Below are positions 24,159 through 36,644 of a stretch of 64,000 nucleotides of DNA, piece after piece. How positions within the stretch are numbered: the stretch's first letter is position 1; each line of letters starts with the position of its first letter. Origin of the DNA: Multifurca ochricompacta (lineage: Eukaryota; Basidiomycota; Agaricomycetes; Russulales; Russulaceae); assembly GCA_022496185.1 (NCBI GenBank), contig WTXG01000069.1:1-64000 (forward strand). Direction: 5' to 3'. The notes below the pieces were generated by a model, which was given only the letters and a program-made list of their open reading frames with translations, was not told where the DNA came from and did not search any database. A program made the position numbers and the translations under genes.

Positions 24159-25639
24159 AGTGTTGTTAGTGTTGTTAGTGTTGTTGCGCACGCGGTAGGG
24201 ATTAAAGTCGCGGAGGTCGAGCACAAAGTGATTGCGTAGGTGCGAGTACTTGATGAGGACGCACCGCGAGCCCGCGAGACTCATCGAATCGTTCAGAGGG
24301 TCCAGCTCCATCCAATGGGTCACCCGCGGGCCCCACTCTTCCCACTCCTTAACTAAGGGTGAGCTAACGGTGCCTGAGCGCTGCGCGAGTGTGAGAAGAG
24401 TACGCCGATGGGTGACGAAAATGATCCGCCTTCCATGATCATCACTGAAATAGACGTCGAAAGCGAGGATATCGTCTTCAGGATTGCTTTTGAATGGGAA
24501 CGTTCCAAGGGAACCATTCGGGTATACCGGGTGGTTTTTCCCCGATAACGATGAGGGCTGAGATAAACGTATTTCGGCGATTTCTTGTCCGCTAAGCGGG
24601 CTGGGAAGTTTAAGCGAGGAGAGCGTCTGAAGGGTGGGCACACCATCTCCACGATTCCGTTCAGGCTGCAGAGTTCTAAAGTGAAGGTGTCACGCCGAGC
24701 GAGCAGAATGGCATCACTGGAGAGGAAGGTGACCAAGGTACCATACGTTCCTAACTGCGCCTTTCGAAGCTAAGTTTGTGGGTGTTAGTTGGCCGCTGAT
24801 ATTAGAAGTGTGAGGTGACCTTGCCTGAACAATGCGGCCAATCCTCCAGTCGACAAAGAATATGTAATCTCCGCGTTCCTCTCCGATCTGTCCGTCGCGG
24901 ATGACCACAATGATGGTGTCTCCACAGCACTCCACGCACGTGACACGAGCAGTCGAGAGTTGATCGAATTCGAGGCAGTGAATTGCAGCGCTTGGGTGTT
25001 GACTGCCCGTGGAGAATTGATAGAACTGTAATTTGGATGGGCCAGTTCGCCTGTCCATTCTATCGTGCGCATTAATGCTCGGTGTCTCGCCTTCTGCTGA
25101 TAGTAAAGATGATACAGACTGATAAACTATTGCCATGAGGTCGCTTTCAGGAACATATGTCCAAGACTGGACATGAGCATCGCCGACTAGGTTGGGGATA
25201 CCGACGCAGGTGATGCTCTTGATTTGTTGAGGAGGCTTAAGGGATCGAGGTAACAGTATCCTCCAGAAAGATACAGGTGATTGAATTGAGTTCCGATGAG
25301 GATGCCGCTCCGGATCATGCACTTTTTCGAATCGTCGAGGCCAATAGCCGAAAGTGGAAGACGTTGAAAGGGCTCGCCAAGGTTTAGTTCAAGCCATGCT
25401 CTCTCCCAGACCTCTAACGCCTTCACGCGTTCGGGAATGGACATGCCGGGGATCAGAGGATCGTGTACGCCATGACGCATAGTGCGGATAAGGTACTGCA
25501 TGAGTGAGGAATCCGAAATCAAGAAGGAAAGGCGGCGACATGAAAGCATGCAAGACATGACGTCCGCCAGGGACAAATTCACCACTATGGAGATGAGGAC
25601 TTCATCTGGTAAGTAGAATAGGTAACACTTGGAGATCAT
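23662..25639 (-). CDS. F-box protein with asparagine-rich tract
   Basis: Minus strand, exons 24825-25639, 23901-24769 and 23662-23745. Residues about 8-45 form an F-box (LPDEVLISIVVNLSLADVMSCMLSCRRL), the Skp1-binding module of SCF ubiquitin ligases; the rest resembles the beta-rich C-terminal part of agaricomycete F-box proteins whose targets are unknown. The first intron is a GC-AG type (donor CAG|GCAAGG at 24824), the second GT-AG of 155 bp. A run of about 20 asparagines, mixed with threonine, lies near the C-terminus, encoded by (AAC)n at 24100-24183. Single-base losses near 25232 and 24640 split the frame into three pieces that read as one protein. Confidence 0.75.
24100..24183. repeat. 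(GTT/AAC)n microsatellite inside the F-box gene
   Basis: About 25 triplets, coding for polyasparagine on the minus strand, with a few interruptions to threonine codons. Length variation would change the protein without shifting frame. Confidence 0.9.
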
Positions 25640-26656
25640 GGCATCCTAGAAGAGAAGAGAAAGAGTAGGGAGCTCAATATGACAAAGTGTCTGGCCTGGA
25701 AGATGAGTTAAGGGCGCGTTTGAGCGAGAGTGGAGAGGGAAGTCCTGGAGACTCTGGGCTGATGATGGGGACAGAGAAGACGCGGGGTTACGATGGTGGG
25801 GTCGAACGAGGGAGAACAATGGGGTCATCCATCAAATTTCAAGGCGCCTTCCCTTCCCCCAAGTTCAAGTCCAAGTCCAGGTCCGAGTCCAAGAGTCATC
25901 TGAGAGTCTTAAAGGTTCGCTGCCGAATAACGAGGCTGGACTGGTGATGCCCCCCAATCAATTTAATCACCTCTTGCATGTCCCTCAGCCTCAGTGGGAA
26001 GACGTCGTCGACAAGGTGTGAACTAACTTCATGACGCTCTTGCCTTACAACTCTGCTCCGCCCAACTATATTTATTCGCCAATGCGGTGCACACACAACC
26101 CCAACCCCAAGGTTAACCAAAATGAATACCACGATATGACATACACCCAAGACTACTCCCTGGCAAAACAGAAGATAAACAACAACTCGCTAAACCACAT
26201 GGTCCTGGCTTGCTTTTGAACTGCCGGAGGTGTGGCACAGCGTAGATCGTAGCGTGGACGGCGATACTGGCAACTGCGGGCCTAATCTCAATCGAACCCG
26301 CCAGACTCGATTGGCTTTAAGGCGCTAGATATCGCCTCGTGCACCTTCTCAATTCAGTCCCGGCGTCCAACTACAACAGGCTTCATGGATGTATGATAAT
26401 AATATGATATGATACGATACGGAACAACTGCAAATGGACGTGACTATAGTATGGGTTTTGATACAAGGTTCACCTCGCCGCCGTCCGGATTCCGGAGCTC
26501 TAGGTGGTTCGGGCTAATACCGGAGATGAAGACGGACCGGTGGCGGTTAGGTCACGTTGATCGGCAATTACCGAGACCTCCTTTGTTGTGGTATGGCGGT
26601 GCCCCTTTGGCTCAAAACTCGGGTCCCCCCCCCTTCTTTTTCCCTTTAAACTTACA
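25640..26656. other. Divergent promoter region between F-box gene and Rtf1
   Basis: About 1 kb between two divergent starts. No supported gene. Holds an AAGTTCAAGTCCAAGTCCAGGTCCGAG-type purine-rich stretch (about 25860-25890). No transposon end recognised. Confidence 0.5.
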
Positions 26657-28814
26657 ATGTCCGACTCTGATGGTGACTTTTCGGATGAGCTCTTGGAGCT
26701 TGCAGGTGCGACCGAGAAAAAGCGTAGACGTCGTGAAGGCTCGTCAAAGAGCGAAGCTAAACGACGCAAAGCAGAGTCAGTGACCATTCCTTCCTTGGGT
26801 TCCTACTTACTCTACTACTGGTTTTCCCTACACAGTATCGGATTGGATAGCACTTCAGAGGTTGATGGACCTGAAAGCGAAGAAGAACATGTCGAGGAGA
26901 ATCCCTACCCGTTCGAAGGCAAATATATCGACGAATACGACCGCCAGCGGTACACAGCCACCCACTCTCGCACCCTGCATCCAGAGCCAGACTGAGGACT
27001 TGACAGGCTCTTGGAAATGCCCGAAATTGAACGCGAAGAGGTGCTCGCACAGCGTCTCGAGGAACTCCAGCGTATTACAGACAAGCGGAACCTGGACCAG
27101 ATGTTAAAGGCCCAGAAAGGTGGTGATGGTGATAGCGTTGCTAAAGCAGCGAAACGTGCGTTCCACGAAAATTCTCCTCCTTTGCAACTCAATCTTGAAG
27201 AATAAATGCGCTTACCAGGGCAACACACCGTTCGTGGTGCGACTAAGGAAAAGTCGCGGAAATTGGACGAACTGAAAGCAAAACGGAAAGCGAAGGTTGA
27301 GAGGAAGCGAGTACGTGCCTCAGCCTGTGGTCCATCGCTCTTCCTCAATCCTGTTCAAGCATCGTGGCTCTCCAAAGCGCGACCGGTCGTCATCTCCTAT
27401 GGAGATGGAAACCTCTGACGAGGAGGCAGAAGATGGCCAAATTACAAAGTTTGAGCAGGAAGAAGAGAAAGAGCGCAAGCTTCTAGGCATGGCCCACCCC
27501 AACGACGAACCTATGGTCCTGGAGGACCTGAACAGGGTACGTTTGACACGAGACGCCCTCGCAAAGCACTTTTTGGCACCGTGGTTTGAAGACTATGTCA
27601 AAGGTACCGCCTGCGCTATGTTCAGAAGTCGGTCTCCTTTGACGAGCACCACCAGGCGCATTTGTGCGTTACCTTGTGGGCGTGGATAAATACCGGATCT
27701 ATGAGATCTCTCGTGCGTCCCTTTTTCCACCTTAATTATCCTCGTTGAGCCCCGTCTAGAAGTTCAAATGAACCCCAAGCATTATAAAATCAATGATAAC
27801 ATCACTTGCAATGTGGCCCTTGAGCTCAAGTATGGCACTTCATCGGAATTGTTTCCAATGGACAAGGTTTCGAATGTAGACTTCAATGAGGTCAGTGAGA
27901 GTTGGATATGAGGCCTGAGAGTGCGTTGAATTTGGTTTTAGGGGGAGCTTAGTCGTTTCAAGATCACTTGGGAGGCTGCTCGCCTCAAATTACCAACAAA
28001 GCGTGAACTGGAAAAGAAGAGCGCGCAAATGATGAAGCTTATCACCCAGCCAATGACCGAAGTGAGCCATGTGTGGTTTTATGATCTGTCTCGCGCTAAA
28101 CCAAACCTTTAGAGCGACATCGCAGCCGTGCTCCGGCGGAAAAGCCAGTTACAGGGCGACAGCGGCAAACCACAGGCCAACTGGGCGAAGCTCGAACGCG
28201 CAAGGCTAATGCAAGCCCGTACGCTTGCTCTGCGGCGTAATGACAAGGCCGAAGTCACCACACTCGATGCGCAGCTTGCGGAAATAGCCATGGAAAGTCC
28301 TCCCGTTCAGCCTGAGCCCACCGAGGATGCGAGTGCACTGCTTGCTAGAGTAAACGAACGCAATCGCAAAGCGAATCTCGAAGCGATCCGCCGTGCGGAG
28401 CTGCAAGAAGCGGAACGCAAGCGTCGGGAGCGCCATCTCGGCACGTCGACTAGTATTGACCCTAGTGCGCGGCTGCGTACAGTGCCTCGTATGTTTGCAT
28501 CGAGGTACGAAAAGCGTTTTTTTTTTTTTGTGTTCGTGCTATGTGATCAGACCAAGTCTGGTCCGACGAGGCGCAGAGCGATTGAGATATTGATTGAGAA
28601 ATTTTTTTTTTTTTAATTGTTTCTTTGTTGGCCTCGCTCTTTTAGGTCTGCCACACCGAACCCCAGCGAGTCTCCCGCACTGGATGCGTCGTCCACCAAC
28701 AGCCCTCGGACGAAAGCTGCTGCTGCTCAGAGTCCATCCAAGGCGAATGCAGGGAAGGGCGATTTTCACGCGCGCGTTCTCGATACCATCGAGATCGATT
28801 TGGGCGATTTTTGA
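26657..28814 (+). CDS. RTF1: RNA polymerase-associated protein Rtf1 (Paf1 complex, Plus-3 domain)
   Basis: Starts ATG at 26657 (MSDSDGDFSDELLELAG), ends TGA at 28812-28814, with about ten exons joined by short GT-AG introns (for example 26774-26834, about 26952-27010, about 27154-27219, 27313-27359, 27604-27652, 28050-28111 and 28507-28646). Order of parts: acidic and lysine-rich N-terminus; NPYPFEGKYIDEYDR and LLEMPEIEREE, the segment that follows in all Rtf1 proteins; a basic stretch; then the Plus-3 domain (LNRVRLTRDALAKHFLAPWFEDYVKGAFVRYLVG, continuing to FPMDKVSN), a coiled region, and a serine/alanine-rich tail. Rtf1 works with the Paf1 complex on elongating RNA polymerase II and promotes histone H2B ubiquitination. 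No frameshift found. Confidence 0.9.
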
Positions 28815-29902
28815 ATGTGTATCTCATCTCTCTCGCTCTTCCAGTTTTTATTCCTGTGCTATTCCGTGCTGTATAATTTGTTTTAATACCCTTTGACTGC
28901 TCGGCAGGGTAGACAAAGTTTACCCGCGTCGTCAATAGTCCGATTCGGGTCGCCCAACCCACGTAGAGTCGACTCGTGATGATGTGATGATCGTCATCGA
29001 CTTGTAGTCCAGGCACACAGCACACAATCCATACCATCCCTTAATCTCTCATCAAGCCACAACACCCACAACCACTCACACAATCACCAATTTAATACCC
29101 AATGGCCATATTCGTGTTCATATGTGTGACATGTTTGAATCTTTTTTTTTTGAGCCGCCCAAGTGAGTGAGTTGCTTTTTGTTTTTTTTTTTTCTTTCAT
29201 TTTGGTGGAACACGAAGTTGAGAAATGAATATTCGTATAGTGGCAGCATGCCATATTCAAGGGCGCCAACAAACTGAATGACTACGATCGTGACGTTCTT
29301 GACATCATCACGATTGCATGGGCCCTGGACCACCATCGCCAACGCCAACGCCACTGCCCTTGGACAATTTTATTTCAGTGCATAGCCTTTTTTTTTGGGA
29401 GGGGAGTAGCACGCACGCACGCGGGAGGACGATTTTCCTGGACAGCCGATATTCTTTTAGGCGGCCCATCCCATATTGATTATAATTTCATTAATATATT
29501 CCTTTGCCTTGTTTTCTTTAAACGAATCATCCCGGTTCTATCGGAATTGTATAACCTTACTACTTACTCCTTTGTCTTCATTCCATTCCATGCCGCGTCA
29601 GTCTCAGCATTTCCGATACATGCATCTGTCAAAAATCGGAAATTGTATTCCAGTCTGGTCCTTTATCGTCCCGGGCTTCATACAACTTTTGAATTATTTA
29701 TTCTAAATGAAGCTTAATGAAAGTCAAGGGCAGGCATGAATGATGAATGGATATGGATGCATGAGTTAGTATGGTCACATGATACGCCGGGCCGGCTTAT
29801 CCGAGAGATCTCACGTATGTGTGATTGACTTTTTAGTGTACAGATTAGTGTGAGGGTGAGGGGAGGGTTTTCTCGTTTCTCCATTTACCACCACCAACCA
29901 AA
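28815..29902. other. Intergenic, no gene seen
   Basis: 1.1 kb between Rtf1 and the iron transporter. Long T runs near 29141-29150, 29181-29192 and 29390-29398. No coding evidence. Confidence 0.5.
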
Positions 29903-31122
29903 ATGTCTTCAGGAGTTCCTGCCTCCGTCCCACTTCCGCGCTCAACTCTTAATCCTACGTCTGTATCATCAACGAAGAAAAAGCCTCCTGTGTGGGCGAT
30001 AGATGCCTCGGGACCATCCGTACAAACGCCACTTCCTGCAAAGTGCGCCCGTCATACCCGTGAGGGCGATATTTGCTGTCAGGAGTTGAAGGGAGAGGAC
30101 GAACGACAGCTCGTAGATCCGGACGTTGTCCGTGACGTGTAAGTGTTCACCTCTCCTCTCGGGCTCGAATCCATCTTCACGCACACGCACCCCCGTGCTA
30201 CGAGTTGACTTCTTCCCCCCCCTCCCCGCTGTTGTCCTATCCGAAAAAAAAAGGGTGCTAATTTGTCGATTACCCCCAGTGTCATAGGCCTTTCCGATGG
30301 TCTTACCGTCCCGTTCGCGCTCACCGCAGGCCTTTCTTCCCTCGGAGAATCTAAGCTCGTCGTCCTCGGTGGCATCGCTGAGCTCATCGCTGGTGCCATC
30401 TCCATGGGCATCGGCGGTTTCCTCGCGTCGCAGGCAGAGCGCGACCATTATCGCTACCTTCGTCGTACGACCAAGGCCCGTGTACAACGTTCGTGCGATG
30501 GCGAGATGGAGCGTGAGGTACACGCCGTGCTCGGCGCAATCGGCGTGGACGAGAAGGTCTCACGTCAGGTCGCACATAGCTTGTTGGAGGTTGAATCGGA
30601 AGTCCAACGGACGACTGATGGCGGCGACCGACAGGATGAGGAATTCGGGCTTAAGTGGAGCCAGTCCGTCGGCATTACTGAGTTTCTGCTCAAGTTTGGC
30701 GAGGGCCTCGGTGCGTTCCTTCAACCCACTCACTCTTCTACTCCCCTTTTCCATTTGTGTAGCGAACAAGTGAGGCTGAGATTGTTTCCGCGTTGTATGG
30801 TGTTTTTTTTTTTGCAGAAGAGGTCCCAACGCGGCGTCTCTACTTGTCTGCTATAACGATCGGCATGGGCTATCTCATGGGCGGCGTGATCCCGTTGATT
30901 CCTTACTTTTTCATCCCAAAGGCGCATATCGCGCTCGTTTACTCGTCTATCTTCACCGGCATCGTTTTGCTCCTCTTTGGTGCCGTCAAGGCGAGAGTGA
31001 CCGGTGCAGCCGGAAAGGGAGCAGGTGGGTATCTATGGGGTGCCGTAAGTACATTGGCCGTCGGCGGTGCGGCGGCGGCAGCTGCGTACGGAATCGTAGC
31101 ACTTTTAGAGATGAAGGAGTGA
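29903..31122 (+). CDS. Ccc1/VIT family vacuolar iron (or manganese) transporter
   Basis: Exons 29903-30138, 30280-30710 and 30818-31122, giving 972 nt (323 residues) in a clean frame. A soluble N-terminus of about 80 residues, rich in S, T and P, precedes the membrane part that starts VIGLSDGLTVPFALTAGL, the signature first helix of the family. SKLVVLGGIAELIAGAISMGIGGFLA is helix 2-3, followed by the charged cytosolic metal-binding segment with repeated E and H residues, and three further helices (ITIGMGYLMGGVIPLIPYFF, IALVYSSIFTGIVLLLFG, VSTLAVGGAAAAAAYGIVAL). Ccc1 moves cytosolic Fe2+ (and Mn2+) into the vacuole. Intact, no unusual features beyond a 141-bp first intron. Confidence 0.92.
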
Positions 31123-31809
31123 TGGATGGAATTGCTCTTTGTTTCCCTTGTCAGTGACTTTAGTCGAACTTTTATTTACTTTTATTACATCGCGCTTTGG
31201 TAACTTGTTTTTTTGTTTTTTGTTTTTGTTTTTCTGCCTGAGGGTTCCTCTATCGTAGGAGTTGATTGTACGACTTCATCCCTAAGCCCCCTCCCGTTAA
31301 AAGCATTACCCATCTTCACACCTCACTTGAAACTTTGTAACCCTAACTCTGTATGCTGGTCCGCGTGCGTGTAAGACCACTGAGCTGAGCGGCTTTGAGA
31401 ATATCAAATCAAATCGTATCTCATATCATATATCATATTGTCCGTTTCCTTCGCCCTTCATATTCATGTCTTCCTCCCCTCCACTCGGGCGGGGTGAACT
31501 CTACAGCAGGCAATAGGCGAGATTTTTCAAACTTTTAGAACCACACCAAATTGCAGAAAAATTCCTTTCTCTGAAGAGGGTAAAAAAAAAACGAAAAAAC
31601 AAAAAAGAATGAGCTCCGATCGCCTTTCGCATTAACAGGTCATCGTGTGACGTATATATATATGTATATACACGCATAACCAAGAAAAAAGCAAGCTATT
31701 CCGTCTAAACCTAAGCAGCTCGTGTGTAAATTACATACATCCCCTACATTCCATTGTACCTCGTCCCCCCATCAAACAAACAAATAAAATAAAACCCCCC
31801 CCTCTTTAA
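31123..31809. other. Convergent intergenic region
   Basis: 3' flank of the iron transporter and of the first DELD gene. T-rich and A-rich runs at 31206-31233 and 31580-31606; no gene. Confidence 0.5.
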
Positions 31810-33474
31810 TTAATCGAGCTCATCGATGGAGCGGCTTGCTAGAGCGGCGAGGGCGAGCAATTGGTCGGCTGAAACGTCGCGCGAGCTCAAGAGGGCGGCG
31901 GTGAGGAGATCGTCGACGTCATCGCGAGCCATGAGTTGGTCGGGGGATACATCTCGGAACCCTAAGAAACCCTTCAGCTTGGTGGCGATGTCGGCTAATA
32001 GGTTTCGGGCCTGTAGCTGCTCATCGGATGAGAGATCCCGTGAGTTGAGGAGGGCAGCGGTGAGAATGTCGTCAATGTCATCGCGAGCCATGAGTGATCG
32101 GGGGATACATCTCGGAGCCCTAAGACCTTGAGCGTACCGAGGATGTGCTGAAGCTGAATCGGGCCTGTAGCTGCTCATCGGATGAGAGATCCCGTGAGTT
32201 GAGGAGAGCCGCGGTTAGAATGTCGTCAATGTCATCGCGAGCCATGAGCTGATCGGGGGATACATCTCGGAACCCTAAGAAACCCTTCAGCTTGGTGGCG
32301 ATGTCGGCTAATAGGTTTCGGGCCTGTAGCTGCTCATCGGATGAGAGATCCCGTGAGTTGAGGAGGGCCGCGGTTAGAATGTCGTCAATGTCATCGCGAG
32401 CCATGAGTTGGTCGGAGGATACATCTCGGAGCCCTAAGACCTTGAGCGTACCGAGGATGTCGCTGAAGCTGAATCGGGCCTGTAACTTTTCATCGGATGA
32501 GAGGTCTCGTGAGTTAAGGAGGGCAGCGGTGAGAATGTCGTCAATGTCGTCGCGAGCCATGAGCTGATCGGGAGATACATCTCGGAACCCTAAGATACCC
32601 TTGAGCTTTCCGAGGATGTCGACGAAGCCGAATCGGGCCTGTAGTTGCTCATCGGATGAGAGGTCTCGTGAGTTGAGGAGGAGTGCAGTGAGGATATCGT
32701 TTTCATCATCGCGCGCCATGACGCCCTCGCTTCTCCCAGTGAGGACACCCTTAACGACGTTAAAGAGTGCCGTAAAGAAGCTTCGCGCTTGTATATGCTC
32801 ATCGGATGAGAGGTCGCGTGAATTGAGGGCAGCGGTGAGAATGTCGTCAATGTCGTCGCGAGCCATGAGCTGATCGGGAGATACATCTCGGAACCCTAAG
32901 ATACCCTTGAGTTTACCGAGGATGTCGACGAAGCTGAATCGGGCCTGTAGCTGTTCATCGGATGATAGGTCCCGTGAGTTGAGGAGGAGTGCAGTGAGGA
33001 TATCGCTTTCATCGTCGCGCGCCACGACACGTCGCCCAAAGGCCTTCTTAAGGAAGTCAATGATCGGCTGGAGGCCGACTCGCGCCTCTATATGCCATTG
33101 GATGAGAGGTCGCGCGAATTAAGGAGGGCAGCGGTGAGGATGTCATCTATGTCATCGCGGGCCATAAGTTGATCGGGAGAGACATCGCGCGAGTTCAAGA
33201 GGGCGGCAGAGATAATGTCATCTATGTCATCGCGGGCCATGAGATCAACAGCAGAGCCATCCTCAGACCTAAGCGCGAGGGAGGGCTGAGGGACGTCACG
33301 AGCAACGACATCGGAGGCAAGGGATGCACCAGCAACATCGCGGGCCCTGCAGGGAAGAAGTGAGAAGGGACCACTCGGGAACCATAAACCAACAGCTTAC
33401 GTGAGTGGGGCAGAGAAAGCGGGGGCAGCAACAGAGGCAGCGAGAACAAGGAAGGCAACGTTGGACGCGTGCAT
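31810..33474 (-). CDS. DELD-type secreted tandem-repeat protein (copy 1), three frameshifts
   Basis: Exon 1 33401-33474 encodes a signal peptide (MHASNVAFLVLAASVAAPAFS), intron 33347-33400, exon 2 to 31810. The mature part is built of about ten modules of the form ARDDIDDILTAALLNSRDLS, separated by SDEQLQAR and by short variable inserts such as DILGKLKGILGFRDVS. It ends RSIDELD, the C-terminal signature of DELD proteins of Serendipita indica, which are small secreted proteins upregulated in plant association. Those are about 100 residues, whereas this one would be about 500. Single-base deletions near 33097, 32146 and 32094 shift the frame; because there are three, the signal peptide and the RSIDELD end share one frame while the central 300 residues lie in another. 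Either a decayed copy or uncorrected errors. Paralogue at 60813-61958. Confidence 0.75.
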
Positions 33475-34404
33475 TATTGTCGTTGATGTTAATTAATGAG
33501 GGCTTGGAAATGGGAAAAAAAAACACAAGGAACGTGGAAGGATGACAACACTTGGGCTTAGAACGTTGAGACAAAAAAGCTTCGGGCTAGCCATGTGTTA
33601 GCAAGGTTCGTGAAATGAAGAAGAAGTGACACCAGACTCACCAACCAGTGCCGGGCAGAGAGACGAAGAATACGAAAATGAGCAGGAGCTGAGGAATCTA
33701 GGTTTCGAGGAAGGTCGGATTTATGTAGGTCCCATGGCCGCGGAGTGACCTCAAGTGAGATCATTGACACGATTTCCATGAGTTAACAACGCGACAATGC
33801 GTAACCAAACCATCAGAATGATCAAAACAGATTTGCGTATGATGTAACATGATTTTCCCTGCATCAGTTGCTCAACCATATATTTTAATTCTATTCGATG
33901 AAGGCCCTCTGTAGATTCGTACTTGGTCGCAGCCTTGCATGCAAGTAATAAATGATATTTTTGTTTTTTTTTTAATAAAAAAAATACAACAAAAAAAACA
34001 GATTTGGATGGCTGTGCAAGGTGGTCAAGGTGGTACTGATCGAAGCTGTGGTTACCCGTGCCCGTGATGGCCTTAGCCTGTGCTGTGTCCGGATATCAGC
34101 TTGGCAAAGACTTGGCAAGATGAGATGAAATGAAGTGAAGACATCTTTACATCTCATCTGCTCTGCTCTTAGTTCCCTTTTTTATTTTTTATTTTCTATT
34201 TGTTTTTCCCTTCTTCTGTTCCCAACTCCCATCTCTCTCCTCCTACTATCATTCCGACAATGAAAAGATGGACTGACCAAGGCGTGGACTCCCGCAGGCA
34301 GGAAAATATGGTATTTTCCGGATCGATCTTTGTTCAAAGTGTCATACGGCGTCAAGGTTTGATCCGCGGCACAGGAAAGCGCTCGGCCTACGGCTGCAGC
34401 AAGC
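33475..34404. other. Upstream region of DELD copy 1
   Basis: No gene. Holds the presumed promoter and ends with the 8-bp duplication CAGCAAGC (34397-34404) next to the hAT element. Confidence 0.5.
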
Positions 34405-36636
34405 TAGGGCTGCGCACCGTCCGTTTTACGGTAACGGCCGTCCATTTGACGGTAATAGGACGGGTACGGCCGACCCGTCCACCGTCCGTTTTTTGTACTC
34501 ACTGGATCGCTGACGGGTACGGTACGGGTACGGATACGGCCGTTTACGGTATACGGTATTAGACGGTAGTACTACAGAAAATAAAATTGTGCAGGGCAGC
34601 ATGAGCAATAAGCTTAGAGTGATAAAGTAATTAATAGGTGCATTCTTGAGGTTGAGGGTATTCTAGAGAGAATATAGAGTCGAGCGGGTAGCACGAGCAA
34701 GAGTTTTAGAGCAATGAAGCGACGGACGGGGATGTTTCTCGAACAGGATTATTTATCAGGGCCATTTTACAGCAGCTTTCATGTAGTTTATGCTGTAGTG
34801 AAGAAACAGGCATGGTGCAGGCTTGTTTTAGATTCTCGCGATAATGCAATAGCAACTGCTTTATCTATAGCAGATTTAGTGGCTTTATATACAATTTAGA
34901 TGTGCTATATTGATACTAAATTAAAGTAAACGTCTCGCAATGTGATTTGACCACATGATTGATTGAGATGTATATACTCAGTATCTAATTAAGTGTGAGA
35001 TGCGTTTTGATTTCATCAATTATGTTTTCTAAATGTGATCACAATTACATTAAGGCCTAAATAAAGCATCGTATCTAGACTGATTGACAGCTGAACGGCC
35101 CAGTGCAGTATCAGGTGCGTGCAAGATGCAACCGCTTCTTGACAAACGTGGATTGTAACGGGTGCTTCTACATCGCGCTTGCTATGTAGATAAGATAAGA
35201 TGTAATGATCGTGGTAAAACTCACTGGTGAAGATATCCTAGTCGGAAGGCTGCCTAGAACGCGGAGATTAATGCCTGCATAAGGCTTGAAGCAGTCAGAG
35301 GACTCTGCCTTGCTAATGCAGCAAGAATAGACCTATATTGAACAATTGCTAAGAGCCTACAGCCCCAAGAGGACAAGATCAGTTGGGCCTAAGTAAATAC
35401 AAAGATAGAGCGATAAAGCGCACCTGCAGCCCAAAGAGGACAAGATGTGGTCTGCAGCGTAATACAGGGTGTCTTTAAATATGTCCTAGTACTATTCTAT
35501 GAAATACCAAAGCTGATCGAGCGTGCGATGTAAATCTAACTAGTTATCAGTGGCCCACTCTTCTGAGTGCCCTGACACATCTTATTTACCAACGCGTGAT
35601 CGTTTCTGCCGTTCTGGCATTATCTAAAAGACATACTAGACTACTTTAGACTACACTGTAATCAGATTATCATTTTGTATTACTCAATCAATGGCCGCGT
35701 GTATCTACAATGTCCATTGCTGCGACTACTTTGCATCGCGTGTGTGGACCGGGTCAGATCGGTCCGGACTCCTTCTTATCTTATCTATATCTAAGAAGGT
35801 CAACTTGCATAACACGCGCACCCTCAGGATGGCTTTCAAGCAGTCCGGGATGCCAAAAATGTCCAGGAAATCGACCATCTGGTCCTTGGGTGGGCTGATA
35901 TGTCATGGTAAGACAAAGCTGTAAGACTCCACCACATGGATGGAGGATCTATTCATTGCATCTTGGGGCCTCCTTAATGCAGCGATCTCACCCTCATTTC
36001 CCAGCAGTCAACAGAAAATTGAGCATTGTCCTTGTTCTTTGGATTAAATTTTAATAATAGCTACTTCTTGAAAAATGGAAGCGTACCTGCTGTTGAGATG
36101 GGCCGGTAGTGACAGGATTGTTGGGGCCCCTGATCTTATGATTATGATAAGATAATCTAAAGTGTCAGATAATGATTCAGAGACATTGCACGCACAACAC
36201 ATTCTTTCTGTCTTGTCACATTTAAATAACTATATTTATTCTACTTATTATCATGCTCCTCTGAACAGTATAAAATGTTGCTACTTTGTATGCGTTCACT
36301 TCAGTTTTGACCACATAAACTGGAGTATTAGTTAGTTTATCTTATCTCTTATCTTTACCATATTTAGCTAACACTTATCTGCTATCTAAATAGGTAAAGA
36401 TACTACTATAGTGGGGGAGTTTTGGTGGCTTAATGATAAGATTAAAGCTCATTCAGTCAATGCCGTCCATGCCGTCTAATGCCGTCGACGGCCGTTTTTT
36501 TGACGGTTTGGACGGCGTTTTCCGTACCCGTCCACCGTCCGTCTCGACATTGACTTGAGCTTGGTACGGCACGGGTACGGCAACCGTACTACGGACCCGT
36601 CCATACCGTGAGGTACGGGTACGGTGCGCAGCCCTA
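34405..36636 (+). mobile_element. hAT-type non-autonomous DNA transposon, copy 2
   Basis: 2232 bp with the same ends as copy 1 (TAGGGCTGCGCACCGT at the left, its inverse ACGGTGCGCAGCCCTA at the right) and a perfect 8-bp target duplication CAGCAAGC (34397-34404, 36637-36644). Inner sequence matches copy 1 in reverse complement, but about 960 bp (about 35150-36110) is extra. Part of that extra block (about 35460-35850) matches 2745-3085 and so is itself a repeat. No transposase frame; the longest open frames are about 60-80 codons. Confidence 0.88.
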
Positions 36637-36644
36637 CAGCAAGC

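Noticed and set aside
23793..24239. 148-codon plus-strand frame ending in a valine run
   Set aside because: Antisense shadow of the (AAC)n tract in the F-box gene.
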